A model generated the notes under the pieces. That model made no database searches. It worked only from the letters and a program-made list of their open reading frames with translations, and was not told the DNA's origin. A stretch of DNA of 64,000 bases from assembly GCA_903837135.1 (NCBI GenBank), contig CAILTK010000007.1, forward strand, positions 1-64,000. Reading direction: 5' to 3'. A program made the position numbers and the translations under genes. This DNA is from an uncultured Caulobacterales bacterium (lineage in GTDB: Bacteria; Pseudomonadota; Alphaproteobacteria; Caulobacterales; Caulobacteraceae). This document shows, piece after piece, positions 18,755-27,545 of this stretch (its first letter is position 1; every line of letters begins with the position of its first letter).

Positions 18755-18772
18755 GTGGGCGACGGCGCCGAT

Positions 18773-18892
18773 CCCTCCCCCTCTGTGGGGAGGGTGGCAG
18801 GCCCGAAGGGCCGCCGGGTGGCGTACATTCTGCCGGCGTCGGCGCTGCCCCACCCGACCGCTTCGCGGCCACCCTCCCCATAAAGAGGAGGG
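18773..18892. repeat. Intergenic inverted-repeat element before the rluA-type gene
   Basis: The left end CCCTCCCCCTCTGTGGGG and the right end CCCCATAAAGAGGAGGG are imperfect inverted repeats, with a second pair AGGGTGG/CCACCCT just inside. The centre holds small hairpins such as GGCCCGAAGGGCC. It occupies nearly the whole space between rarA and the next gene. Its right end (GGAGGG at 18887-18892) sits 4 bases before the TTG start and serves as that gene's ribosome binding site. Confidence 0.7.
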
Positions 18893-18896
18893 ACAG

Positions 18897-19634
18897 TTGA
18901 CACGCGTCCCCATCGCCCTCACCGCCGAGGAATTCGCCTTCGCCCGTTCCCTCGTCATCGTCGATGACGCGGTGATCCTGGCGCTGAACAAGCCGGCCGG
19001 GCTGTCGAGCCAGGGCGGGCGGATCAAGGCGCACACGCTCGACGATCTCCTGTGGGCGTTCGCGCGGTCGAACGGCAAGCGGCCGGACCTGGTGCACCGG
19101 CTCGACCGCGACACCTCGGGCGTGATCCTCGCCGCCCGGACCAAGCCGGCGGCCGCCTACCTCGGCAAGGCGATCATGGGGCGCAAGGTGCGCAAGACCT
19201 ACCTCGCGCTGCTCGCGACGGCGCCGGGGCCATCGGCCGGCACGATCGACACCCCGCTGCGACGCGAGGAGATCGGCCGCGAGGCCTATATGCGAACGGC
19301 GGCCGCCGACCACCCGCAGGCCGAGGCGGCGCTGACCCGCTACCGCACCCTGGCGACCGGCGCCGGCGCGGTCCTGGTCGAGCTGCAGCCGCACACCGGA
19401 CGCATGCACCAGCTGCGCGTCCACCTGGCGTCGATCGGCCGGCCGATCCTCGGCGACGTCCGCTACGGCGGCGCGCTGACGGCGGCGGGCGCTCCCGTGC
19501 CGCGGCTGATGCTGCACGCCTTCAAACTGGAGTTTCCGCACCCCGAGGGCGGCTCACGCACGATCGAGGCCGCGGCGCCCGACGACTTCGCGGCGGTCGC
19601 CAGCGCGGCGGGGCTTGCTATAACCGGCCGATGA
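18897..19634 (+). CDS. RluA-family pseudouridine synthase
   Basis: A 245-residue RluA-family enzyme without an S4 domain, converting uridine to pseudouridine in rRNA or tRNA. HRLDRDTSG at 67-75 holds the catalytic Asp70. ILALNKPAGLSSQGG and the C-terminal PHTGRMHQLRVHLASIGRPILGD are family motifs. A TTG start is chosen because it is preceded by AGAGGAGGGACAG and gives a normal length; codons upstream translate a repeat element. The stop overlaps the crcB start. Target uridine is not deducible. Confidence 0.88.
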   Translation: MTRVPIALTAEEFAFARSLVIVDDAVILALNKPAGLSSQGGRIKAHTLDDLLWAFARSNGKRPDLVHRLDRDTSGVILAARTKPAAAYLGKAIMGRKVRKTYLALLATAPGPSAGTIDTPLRREEIGREAYMRTAAADHPQAEAALTRYRTLATGAGAVLVELQPHTGRMHQLRVHLASIGRPILGDVRYGGALTAAGAPVPRLMLHAFKLEFPHPEGGSRTIEAAAPDDFAAVASAAGLAITGR

Positions 19635-20014
19635 ACATCGCTCTGGTCTTCTTCGGCGGCGGGCTCGGCGCCGTCTTCCGCTATCTGGTGGGAACCGGCT
19701 GGGTGCGGCTGCACGGGCCGAACCAGACCTATCTGGCGACGGCATTGATCAATGTGACGGGAAGCCTGCTGATGGGCCTCCTGATCGGGGCCCTCGCCCG
19801 CAGCACCGGTGGGGTCGGCGACCGCTGGCGGCTGCTGTTCGGGGTGGGCGTGCTCGGCGGCTACACCACCTTCTCCTCCTTCTCGCTCGAGGCGGTGATG
19901 ATGCTCGAGCGCAGGGCCTACGGCGTGGCCGCGGCGTACCTCTGCGGCTCGGTGGCGCTCGGCGTGCTGGGCCTGATCGCGGGCCTGATGATCATGCGCC
20001 GGCTGCCGCTGTGA
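19631..20014 (+). CDS. crcB: Fluoride ion channel CrcB/Fluc
   Basis: A 127-residue membrane protein with four helices. It contains FGGGLGAVFRY in helix 1, ALINVTGSLLMG with the conserved Asn in helix 2, and GVLGGYTTFSSFS in helix 3 with the two phenylalanines of the fluoride pathway. Fluc channels work as antiparallel dimers that export fluoride. It overlaps both neighbours by 4 bases, so it is translated as part of an rluA-crcB-rluC unit. I saw no obvious fluoride riboswitch upstream. Confidence 0.93.
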   Translation: MNIALVFFGGGLGAVFRYLVGTGWVRLHGPNQTYLATALINVTGSLLMGLLIGALARSTGGVGDRWRLLFGVGVLGGYTTFSSFSLEAVMMLERRAYGVAAAYLCGSVALGVLGLIAGLMIMRRLPL

Positions 20015-21000
20015 AGGAAGTCCGCACCCTGATCGTCGGCGCGGGCGAGGACGGCGTCCGGCTCGACAAATGGTTCAAGCGGCGCTGGCCCCACCTCAAC
20101 CACATCATGATCCAGAAGCTGGCCCGCTCGGGCCAGATTCGCGTCGACGGCGGGCGCGTCAAGCCTGACACGCGCCTCGCCGCCGGCGCCCAGATCCGCG
20201 TGCCGCCCCTGCCCGACGCGGGCGAGGCGGCCGAGAAGCGCGAGGGCCTGTCGCCGCGCGACATCGCCTACGCAAAGTCCCTGATGCTCTACGAGGACGA
20301 GGAGGTGCTGGCGCTGAACAAGCCGTCGGGCCTGGCGGTGCAGGGCGGGACCAAGACCACCAAGCACGTGGACCGGCTGCTGTCGGCCTGGGGCGAGGGG
20401 GTGGACCGTCCGCGTCTGGTGCACCGGCTCGACCGCGACACCTCGGGCGTGCTGCTGCTGGGCAAGACCCCCAATGCGGCGGCCCGGCTGGCCGGGGCCT
20501 TCGCCAAACGCCGGGCGCAGAAGATCTACTGGGCCATCGTCGTCGGCAATCCCAAGCCGCCGAAGGGGCATATCGACCTGCCGCTGGTGAAGAAGGGCGT
20601 CGGCGACCGCGAGATGGTGGTGCCGGCCGATCCCAAGGAGTTCGGCGCCGAGCCGGCCGAGACCGATTACGTCACCATCGCCCGCGCCGCGCACCGGGCC
20701 GCCTGGCTGGCGCTGCGCCCCTATACCGGGCGCACCCACCAGCTGCGCGCCCACCTGCTGGCGATCGGCCATCCGATCCTCGGCGATCCCAAGTACGGGA
20801 ACGAAGCCTCGGCGGACTTGTCCGAGGGGCTGAAGCTGCAGCTGCACGCCCGCCGGCTGATCCTGCCTCATCCTTCCGCCGGCCAGCTGATCCTCGAGGC
20901 CCCGCTGAGCGCCGAGATGCGCGCCGGTTTCGACCGCTTCGGCTTCGACGAACACGAAGCCCCGGCCGACCCGTTCGAGGGGAGCGGAAGACGGCGGTAA
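20011..21000 (+). CDS. RluC/RluD-type pseudouridine synthase with S4 domain
   Basis: A 329-residue 23S rRNA pseudouridine synthase. The N-terminal S4 RNA-binding domain spans about 15-65 (VRLDKWFKRRWPHLNHIMIQK, GQIRVDGGRVKPDTRL). The catalytic core has HRLDRDTSG with Asp141 and YTGRTHQLRAHLLAIGHPILGD. Length and S4 content suggest RluC. The GTG start overlaps crcB by 4 bases. The presence of two RluA-family enzymes in one operon around a fluoride channel is an odd but coupled arrangement. Confidence 0.92.
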   Translation: MKEVRTLIVGAGEDGVRLDKWFKRRWPHLNHIMIQKLARSGQIRVDGGRVKPDTRLAAGAQIRVPPLPDAGEAAEKREGLSPRDIAYAKSLMLYEDEEVLALNKPSGLAVQGGTKTTKHVDRLLSAWGEGVDRPRLVHRLDRDTSGVLLLGKTPNAAARLAGAFAKRRAQKIYWAIVVGNPKPPKGHIDLPLVKKGVGDREMVVPADPKEFGAEPAETDYVTIARAAHRAAWLALRPYTGRTHQLRAHLLAIGHPILGDPKYGNEASADLSEGLKLQLHARRLILPHPSAGQLILEAPLSAEMRAGFDRFGFDEHEAPADPFEGSGRRR

Positions 21001-21014
21001 CGGGGCCGGGCCCG

Positions 21015-22220
21015 CTACACCAGCCCCGCCACCGGCTGCGCCTCGCGGCTATTTGGGAACACGGCGGTCTCCAGCCGTCCGCGGTCGATGCCGAGGTGGT
21101 CGATGAGCACGCCCTTGAACACCGCGCGCACGTCGAGGGTGGGGGCCAGGTCGCGGTTCTCGAACAGTCTGGCCGGTTGCAGGGTCGGCCAGTCGCCGAC
21201 GATGCCGCCGGGCTTCAGCGCGCCGCCGGCCAGCACCATGCACGAGGCGGTGCCGTGATCGGTGCCGTGCGTGCCGTTCACCCGCGCGGTGCGGCCGAAC
21301 TCGGTGGCCATCACCACCACCGTGTCCTTCCAGTGCTCGCCGAGCCCGGTCTGCAGGCCGGCGATCACATTGTCGACCAGCGACAGCCGGTTGGCGAGCT
21401 GACCGTTGTCCGCGCCCTGGTTGGCGTGGGTGTCGAAGCCGTCGAGGCTGAGCACGGCGATCGAGGGTCCGCCCGGCGCGATCAGGAACTTGGCGGCGGT
21501 GTTGGCGAAGGCCTGCACGTCGGCGCCGTTCAGCGGCTTGCCGCCGTTGATCACGTCGGCCTGGGCCTCGGTCTGCAGGCCGGTGGCCAGGGCCGGGCCC
21601 AACAGGGCGTCGCCGGCGTAGAGGTCCATCAGGGCGTTGGCGACCCGGTTGGTCTGGCCGTTGAGCCGTCCGCCGGGCGACCAGGACTGGGCCTGCACCG
21701 GCCCCCGCAGGATCAGGGGCTCCTGCGCGCCGATCGACAGGGCGGTGATGGCGTGACCGGGCTGGGCGGCCTGCAGGGTGCGGTTCAGCCAGCCGGTGGT
21801 GGAGGCGTAGAGCTGGGCCCCGCCGGTCTCGAGCAGGTCCTGCGCCTCGAAGTGCGAGCGGATCCGCTGGGGGATGGCCGCGGCGGGAACGATCCGGGCC
21901 TGGCCGGCCAGCATCAGCTCATGCACCTTCACCAGCCTGGGGTGCAGGCCGAAATGGCCGTCGATGGCCAGCGCCTTGTCGCTCGCAATGGCGATGTCGC
22001 CGCGAAGCCCCACGTAGTCCGGATCGCCGATCGGCGGCGCCAGCGAAAGGCCGTCGCAGGCGCCGCGCTGGATGATGACCACCAGCTTTCTGCCGGCGAA
22101 TTCGGCGGCCGCGGCCGCGCCGGCGGCCCCGAGGAAGGTGGCTCCGACTCCGGCGGCGAGGGCCGAGTTCAGGACGGTGCGGCGGGACACGAGGGGGCCG
22201 GAGGGGCGGTGGGCGATCAT
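21015..22220 (-). CDS. DUF1501 protein with twin-arginine signal
   Basis: A 401-residue exported protein of the DUF1501 family, which has an alkaline phosphatase-like fold. The N-terminus has a twin-arginine signal, SRRTVLNSAL with Arg13 and Arg14, then an Ala/Gly-rich helix. Conserved segments are VVIIQRGACDGLS, DGFDTHANQ and MATEFGRTARVNGTHGTDHGTA, in which the His and Asp residues are candidate metal ligands. It starts 4 bases inside the DUF1800 gene and forms an operon with it. Function is unknown. The rest of the first strand's long frame upstream is a shadow of DUF1800. Confidence 0.85.
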   Translation of the reverse strand: MIAHRPSGPLVSRRTVLNSALAAGVGATFLGAAGAAAAAEFAGRKLVVIIQRGACDGLSLAPPIGDPDYVGLRGDIAIASDKALAIDGHFGLHPRLVKVHELMLAGQARIVPAAAIPQRIRSHFEAQDLLETGGAQLYASTTGWLNRTLQAAQPGHAITALSIGAQEPLILRGPVQAQSWSPGGRLNGQTNRVANALMDLYAGDALLGPALATGLQTEAQADVINGGKPLNGADVQAFANTAAKFLIAPGGPSIAVLSLDGFDTHANQGADNGQLANRLSLVDNVIAGLQTGLGEHWKDTVVVMATEFGRTARVNGTHGTDHGTASCMVLAGGALKPGGIVGDWPTLQPARLFENRDLAPTLDVRAVFKGVLIDHLGIDRGRLETAVFPNSREAQPVAGLV

Positions 22221-23806
22221 CGGCGTTGGAACTCCGGCGACAGGAGGAGGAGGGCGAAGGCCTCGGGCCGGCTTTCGGCGCGCGAGACGGCGAGCAGGGT
22301 CTTGGGAGTCAGCCGCTTGCCGAGGACGGCGCGGGCCTCGTCGGGCGGCGCCCCCTGCGGGGCGCTGGCGTTGGCGAAGCCCTGCGCCCAGGTCAGGCGC
22401 TTGACGATGGCGTCCGGCGCGGCCCAGTCGGCGGCGACGTCGGACCAGCCGTTGGGCTGGGGCGCGCCGAACGGACGCTGGCCGAGGGTGTTGAGCGGAC
22501 CCACCACCTCGCGCGCCGGATTGACCGGCGTGAACCCGGCCGCCCGATAGCTCGAGATGATGAAGTCGTAGGGCGTCTTCAGCTTGCGCGGCGTCGGATC
22601 GAAGGCCTCGGGCGCGGTGATCAGGGCGTCCGCCACCTTGGCGAGGTCGCCGCCGGTGCGCAGCCAGGTCTGCTCCAGCCGGGCGACCAGGGCCGGCGGC
22701 GGGTCGTCGGCCACGAAATGGGCGGCGATCTTGCGGGCCAGCCGGCGAGCGGTCTGCGGCTTCTGGGCTAGGTCGAGGATCACCGCGGCCGCCTGCTTGC
22801 CGCCGTCGTCCCGGTACGCCTTGCCCATCACGGTGCGCGGGCCGGGCTCGTGGAAGTTGTCCCGGTAGAGGAAGGCGCCCGGCGGAGCCTGCGGCTCGTT
22901 GGGGTTGTTGGCGATCGACCAGCCGGTCAGCGCGCGGGCGAACTCGGTGACGTCGGCCTGGGTATAGCCCGCATCGGCGCCGACGCTGTGCAGCTCCATG
23001 ATCTCGCGGCCCAGATTCTCGTTGAGGCCGCTGCCCTTGCGGCGCTGGCCCGCCACACTGCCGGGACCGATCGACTGGGTCTGGTCGAGGTAGAGCAGCA
23101 TGCCGGGGTGCATGCTCGAGCGCAGCAGAAGCTCGGCGAAGCTCTTGAACACATAGGGTCGGATCGCCTCGCGCTCGAACGGGCCGACAGCGATCATGGT
23201 GTCCTGGTTCTTGGCCGCCACCGTGAAATGGTTGCACCAGAACAGGGCCCAGCGCTCACGGAATCCGGCGTCGGTGGTGGAGGCCAGCCGGGCGCGGGCC
23301 AGGGCCTCCTCGGCCGCCAGTTCGTTGATGGGGAGGCTCGCCAGCCGGCGCAGGTCGGGGTCGGCCTTGGCGCCTTTGATCTCCTCACGGTATTGCTGGA
23401 ACGTCCTCCAGGCGGCCTGCATGGTCGGCAGGGGGCGGCCCGAACCAAAGTCCGTCCTCGGCGGCGTGGGCGCGAGCGGCGCGGCCGGGGCGGTCGTCAT
23501 TCCGGGGGCGGCCGACGACCCCTGAGCGGCCATCTGCGCCTGCATGCGGGCCATGGCGTCCGGCGGGACGGGACCGGCGGCCATGGCCGCGCCCGCAGCC
23601 ACTGCGGTGGACGGCGCGGGCTTGGGCGGGCCGGGCGGCGGCGTGGCGGGCAGGGGGGCGGTGACGGGCTGGTCGGCGCCCTCACGGCGGATCTGCGCCC
23701 GAAGCCAGCCGACCGGATCGGCGCTGGCGAGCTCGATCTCGCCGGGGCGGGCGCCCAGGCCGAAGCGGGTTACCGCGATCGCGCCGTTGAGGGCCTGGTC
23801 GGCCAT
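22217..23806 (-). CDS. DUF1800 domain protein
   Basis: A 529-residue DUF1800 protein, the usual genetic partner of DUF1501. The N-terminus AVTRFGLGARPGE and the segments RWALFWCNHFTV, YLDQTQSIGPG, NLGREIMELHSVGADAGYTQ and DVTEFARALTGW are family hallmarks. Between about residue 45 and 115 lies an Ala/Pro-rich insertion, a likely flexible linker. No clear signal peptide is seen, in contrast to its Tat-exported partner. The two genes overlap by 4 bases with DUF1800 first. Confidence 0.85.
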   Translation of the reverse strand: MADQALNGAIAVTRFGLGARPGEIELASADPVGWLRAQIRREGADQPVTAPLPATPPPGPPKPAPSTAVAAGAAMAAGPVPPDAMARMQAQMAAQGSSAAPGMTTAPAAPLAPTPPRTDFGSGRPLPTMQAAWRTFQQYREEIKGAKADPDLRRLASLPINELAAEEALARARLASTTDAGFRERWALFWCNHFTVAAKNQDTMIAVGPFEREAIRPYVFKSFAELLLRSSMHPGMLLYLDQTQSIGPGSVAGQRRKGSGLNENLGREIMELHSVGADAGYTQADVTEFARALTGWSIANNPNEPQAPPGAFLYRDNFHEPGPRTVMGKAYRDDGGKQAAAVILDLAQKPQTARRLARKIAAHFVADDPPPALVARLEQTWLRTGGDLAKVADALITAPEAFDPTPRKLKTPYDFIISSYRAAGFTPVNPAREVVGPLNTLGQRPFGAPQPNGWSDVAADWAAPDAIVKRLTWAQGFANASAPQGAPPDEARAVLGKRLTPKTLLAVSRAESRPEAFALLLLSPEFQRR

Positions 23807-23889
23807 GGTTCACTCCTCGCTTCCCCCGACCCTCGAGCCTAGATAACGGCCGTATCTCCAACTTCCGTCGCACAGGACAAAGGTTTCGC

Positions 23890-24615
23890 ATGGCTCGCTC
23901 GGACGCGGATAAGTTGATGCGCGTGCGCCGGTTCTATCGCGAGGCGGCGTCCGGCCCGGTGGCGGGCGGACATGGCGTGCTGCTGGACGGCAAGACAGCC
24001 AAGACCGCCGGCGGCGCCGTGCTCGCCGCGCCGACGCCCGAGCTCGCCGTCGTGCTCGCCGCCGAGTGGGCGGCGCAGGACGAGTCGATCGACTTCACCG
24101 CCATGCCGGCGACCCGGCTGGCCTTCACCGTCATCGACCGCGGCGTCGCCGTTCACGCCGATCTCGCCCGGGAGGCGGCGCGCTACGCGGGCTCGGACAC
24201 CCTGTGCTATCCGGCGGAGCGCCCGCGAGCGCTGGCCGAGCGCCAGGCCGCGCTGTGGACCCCCTGGCGCGACTGGGCCAACGAAACCTTTGATATCCGC
24301 TTTGAAACCGCCGGGGCCGCCCTGCATCATGTCCAGCCGCCCGAGACCCTGGCCGGGGTCGAGGCGGCGGCGGCGGCGCTCGATCCATTCAGTCTGGCCG
24401 GTCTGGTGTTCGCCTGCGGCCTCTACGGCTCGGCCATTCTGGCGCTGGCGGTCCAGCGCCGAGCCCTGAACGCCGTGGAGGCGTTCGAGCTGTCGCGCAT
24501 CGAGGAGGTCTTCCAGGCCGAGCAGTGGGGACTCGACGCCGAAGCCGAGGCCCGCACCGAGGCGCATCGCGCCGAGGCGGCCATGCTCGATCCCTGGTTC
24601 GCCGCCCTCGCCTGA
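23890..24615 (+). CDS. ATP12-family F1-ATPase assembly chaperone
   Basis: A 241-residue ATP12 protein, which in mitochondria and alphaproteobacteria protects the alpha subunit of F1 ATP synthase before assembly. Recognisable are the VRRFYREA start, VLLDGKTAKTAGG, LAAEWAAQDESIDFTAMPATRLAFT and the SRIEEVFQAEQWGLDAEAE region near the end. It is divergent from the DUF1800 gene and followed by a short convergent gap. Confidence 0.9.
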   Translation: MARSDADKLMRVRRFYREAASGPVAGGHGVLLDGKTAKTAGGAVLAAPTPELAVVLAAEWAAQDESIDFTAMPATRLAFTVIDRGVAVHADLAREAARYAGSDTLCYPAERPRALAERQAALWTPWRDWANETFDIRFETAGAALHHVQPPETLAGVEAAAAALDPFSLAGLVFACGLYGSAILALAVQRRALNAVEAFELSRIEEVFQAEQWGLDAEAEARTEAHRAEAAMLDPWFAALA

Positions 24616-24689
24616 AATCGGCCGGGCTATAGCGTCCGCCGTCACCGTCAAGACGCGCGAACGCCTCAGCCTCGGCAAGCGACCGGGAG

Positions 24690-25127
24690 TTACGCCTTCA
24701 CCGGATTGCACCACAGGCCGGCGATCTTGCCGGCGTTGCTGAAGGCGATCGACAGGTCGGCCTGGCCGTGGGCGAATTCGCCCCGGTAATGCCAGACGCC
24801 GCTGGGGCCGTAGCCCTTGTACTCCAGGCTCTTCAGCACGCCGAGCTGGGTCAGGGCGGCGGTCAGCGGTCCGCTCTGGGCCTTCACCGCGTCGACCACG
24901 GTGTCGTCCATGTCGTCGAGGTTGGGCTTGCCGTTCTCGAAGGCGGTGATGGTGGCGGTCAGCGCGCCCTCGGCCTTCACCTCGTCATCCGGACCAGGCA
25001 CGCGGAGGGACGGCGCGGCGCCGGCCGGGGCGGGCGCCGCTGGGGCGGCCTTGGGCGGCGCGGTGGAGGGGGTCTGGGCGTGCGCCGGCGCGGCGGCCAG
25101 GGCGGCGAGGACGAAAAACGGCGTCAT
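24690..25127 (-). CDS. Secreted hypothetical protein
   Basis: A 145-residue protein with a signal peptide (TPFFVLAALAAAPAHAQ, cleavage after AHA), then a Pro/Ala-rich linker and a folded domain of about 95 residues. The domain has the segments NLDDMDDTVVDAVKAQ and YGPSGVWHYRGEFAHG. It ends in an NPVKA tail with one cysteine. I do not recognise a characterised family. The ATG at 25127 gives the signal; earlier in-frame starts lie in the pccB leader. It is divergent from pccB. Confidence 0.7.
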   Translation of the reverse strand: MTPFFVLAALAAAPAHAQTPSTAPPKAAPAAPAPAGAAPSLRVPGPDDEVKAEGALTATITAFENGKPNLDDMDDTVVDAVKAQSGPLTAALTQLGVLKSLEYKGYGPSGVWHYRGEFAHGQADLSIAFSNAGKIAGLWCNPVKA

Positions 25128-25221
25128 GAGGGTTCTCCCCGACAGAGACTTCCACCGTGCAAACTTGTCAGGCGCGGCCCACCCTTCTACCACGAGGCGG
25201 TGACTTTTCCGTGAGGACCCC

Positions 25222-26754
25222 GTGCACGACATCCTGCAGGAACTGGAGCGCCGGCGGGCGCATGCGCGGTCGGGCGGGGGCGAGCGCCGCATCCAGGCCC
25301 AGCACGCCAAGGGCAAGCTGACCGCGCGCGAACGGATCGCGCTGCTGCTCGACGAGAACTCGTTCGAGGAGTTCGACATGTTCGTCGAGCACCGCAGCCA
25401 CGAGTTCGGCATGGAGGACCAGCGCGTGCCGGGCGACGGGGTGGTGACCGGCTGGGGCGCCATCAACGGCCGGGTGGTGTACGTCTTCTCCAAGGACTTC
25501 ACCGTGTTCGGCGGATCGCTGTCGGGCGCGCACGCCGAGAAGATCGTCAAGGTGCAGCGCCAGGCGGCGAAGGTCGGCGCGCCGATCATCGGCCTGTTCG
25601 ACGCCGGCGGGGCGCGGATCCAGGAGGGGGTGGAGAGCCTGGCCGGCTATGCCGACATCTTCCTCGAGAACGTGCTGTCCTCGGGCGTCATTCCGCAGAT
25701 CAGCGTGATCATGGGCCCGTGCGCCGGCGGCGACGTCTACTCGCCGGCGATGACCGACTTCATCTTCATGGTCCGCGACACGAGCTATATGTTCGTCACC
25801 GGCCCGGACGTGGTGAAGACGGTGACCAACGAGATCGTGACCGCCGAGGAGCTCGGCGGCGCGCGCGTGCACGCGGGCAAGTCGGGCGTGGCCGAGGGGG
25901 CCTTCGACAACGACCTCGAGGCCATGACCCAGGTGCGCCGGCTGGTGGACTTCTTGCCCCTGTCCAACCGGCAGAAGCCGCCGGTGCGCGAGAGCTACGA
26001 CGAACTCGACCGCGAGGAGCCCTCGCTCGACACCCTGGTGCCCTCCAATCCCAACAAGCCGTACGACATGAAGGAGCTGATCCTGAAGGTCGTCGACGAG
26101 GCGGATTTCTTCGAGATCTCCAGCGACTGGGCCAAGAACATCATCACCGGCTTCGCCCGGCTGGACGGCGAGCCGATCGGGGTGGTGGCCAACCAGCCGC
26201 AGGTGCTGGCCGGCGTGCTCGACATCGATTCCAGCCGCAAGGCGGCGCGGTTCGTGCGCTTCTGCGACGCCTTCAACATCCCGATCCTGACCTTCGTCGA
26301 CGTGCCGGGCTTCATGCCGGGGACCAAGCAGGAGTACGGCGGCCTGATCAAGCACGGGGCCAAGCTCTTGTTCGCCTACGCCGAGGCCACCGTGCCCAAG
26401 ATCACCGTCATCACCCGCAAGGCCTACGGCGGGGCCTACGACGTGATGAGCTCCAAGCACCTGCGAGGCGACTTCAACTACGCCTGGCCCACCGCCGAGA
26501 TCGCGGTGATGGGGGCCAAGGGGGCGGTGGAGATCATCTTCCGCGCCGACATGAACGACCCGGCCAAGCTCGCCGAGCGCGAGGCCGAGTACAAGGCCCG
26601 CTTCGCCAACCCCTTCGTCGCCGCCAGCCGCGGCTATATCGACGACGTGATCCTGCCCCGCGAAACCCGCCGCCGCGTCACCCGCGCGCTGAAGTCCCTC
26701 AAGGGCAAGGTGCTCGAGAACCCCTGGAAGAAGCACGACAATATCCCGCTCTAG
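25222..26754 (+). CDS. pccB: Propionyl-CoA carboxylase beta subunit (carboxyltransferase)
   Basis: A 510-residue acyl-CoA carboxylase carboxyltransferase, which moves CO2 from biotin to propionyl-CoA to form methylmalonyl-CoA. The N-terminal domain has [16 protein letters not shown] and [18 protein letters not shown]. The C-terminal domain has [17 protein letters not shown] and [17 protein letters not shown]. The residue pattern fits PccB more than AccD or methylcrotonyl-CoA carboxylase. The start is GTG after GTGAGGACCC. No biotin-carrying alpha subunit is adjacent. Two hairpins follow the gene. Confidence 0.92.
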   Translation: MHDILQELERRRAHARSGGGERRIQAQHAKGKLTARERIALLLDENSFEEFDMFVEHRSHEFGMEDQRVPGDGVVTGWGAINGRVVYVFSKDFTVFGGSLSGAHAEKIVKVQRQAAKVGAPIIGLFDAGGARIQEGVESLAGYADIFLENVLSSGVIPQISVIMGPCAGGDVYSPAMTDFIFMVRDTSYMFVTGPDVVKTVTNEIVTAEELGGARVHAGKSGVAEGAFDNDLEAMTQVRRLVDFLPLSNRQKPPVRESYDELDREEPSLDTLVPSNPNKPYDMKELILKVVDEADFFEISSDWAKNIITGFARLDGEPIGVVANQPQVLAGVLDIDSSRKAARFVRFCDAFNIPILTFVDVPGFMPGTKQEYGGLIKHGAKLLFAYAEATVPKITVITRKAYGGAYDVMSSKHLRGDFNYAWPTAEIAVMGAKGAVEIIFRADMNDPAKLAEREAEYKARFANPFVAASRGYIDDVILPRETRRRVTRALKSLKGKVLENPWKKHDNIPL

Positions 26755-26800
26755 AGACGGAATTCCGCGCTTCGCTCACCGGTTCGGGGGTTTCACGCCG

Positions 26801-26853
26801 CACGCTCATTCGAGCGTGAGCGACCCGCGGCTATTGCGCCAGCTCCGCAATAG
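26801..26853 (+). terminator. Two hairpins downstream of pccB, possible terminator
   Basis: CACGCTC at 26801-26807 pairs with GAGCGTG at 26812-26818 around ATTC, and CTATTGCG at 26831-26838 pairs with CGCAATAG at 26846-26853. Neither has a T-run, so termination efficiency is uncertain. Confidence 0.4.
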
Positions 26854-26890
26854 ACCGCATCCTGTCGCCGGTTGAATCGGAGACCACCCC

Positions 26891-27454
26891 TTGCCCCACG
26901 ACACCCCCCTGGAAGCGCACGAGCATGCCGAGCATGCCGAGCATGCGCAGCACGATCCGTTCACCGGGCGGGTGTCGATCACCATCGCCGTCCTGGCGGT
27001 GCTGGCGGCGACGGCCGGCAGCCTGGAGACGGTGGAGGCCGGCAAGGCCATCACCCTGTCTTCCGAGGCGGTGCTGAAACAGGACCTGGCCACCGACAAC
27101 TGGGGCTTCTCCAACTCCAAGGCCGTGCGCAAGAATCTCTACGTCATCGCCGCGACGGAGGACCCGGCCAAGGCCGACGTCTTCAACAAGGCGGTAGCCA
27201 AGAACGACCAGGACGAGGCCAAGGCCCGCGAGAAGGCGCAGGACTTCGAGAAGGAGCGCGACGCCCTCCTCAACGAGAGCCGCCAGCGCGAGGACCGCCA
27301 CCACTGGCTGACCGCCGCGGCCACCCTCGTGGAGGTGGGCATCGCCATCTCGACCGTCGCCATCATCACCCGCCGCCGCCTGTTCTGGTACGGGGCGATG
27401 GCGCTCGGCCTGGCCGGCTGCGGCCTGCTGGCGATCGCCTACCTGCCTCTCTAG
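26891..27454 (+). CDS. DUF4337 membrane protein with His-rich N-terminus
   Basis: A 187-residue protein of the DUF4337 type. A His/Glu/Ala-rich start (HEHAEHAEHAQHD, about 10-22) precedes a membrane helix near 27-45. A charged helical, probably coiled region spans about 95-135, and two further helices lie near the C-terminus (about 140-185). The start is TTG at 26891, after GGAGACCACCCC. The His-rich stretch could bind a metal, but that is a guess. Function unknown. Confidence 0.75.
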   Translation: MPHDTPLEAHEHAEHAEHAQHDPFTGRVSITIAVLAVLAATAGSLETVEAGKAITLSSEAVLKQDLATDNWGFSNSKAVRKNLYVIAATEDPAKADVFNKAVAKNDQDEAKAREKAQDFEKERDALLNESRQREDRHHWLTAAATLVEVGIAISTVAIITRRRLFWYGAMALGLAGCGLLAIAYLPL

Positions 27455-27545
27455 GGCCGCAATAGGCCGGAAACATAGGCGCGCCAAAGCTTGGGTTTAG
27501 GCGGGTCGCTGGGGTGAACGGACGCCCGGCTGTTGGGAGGCGCCT

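Noticed and set aside
15677-19144. A very long open frame on the minus strand opposite the MFS, htrA and rarA genes
   Set aside because: Its codons mirror recognisable plus-strand genes with clear motifs, and its translation is Arg, Gly and His-rich with no domain. High GC makes such shadow frames common.
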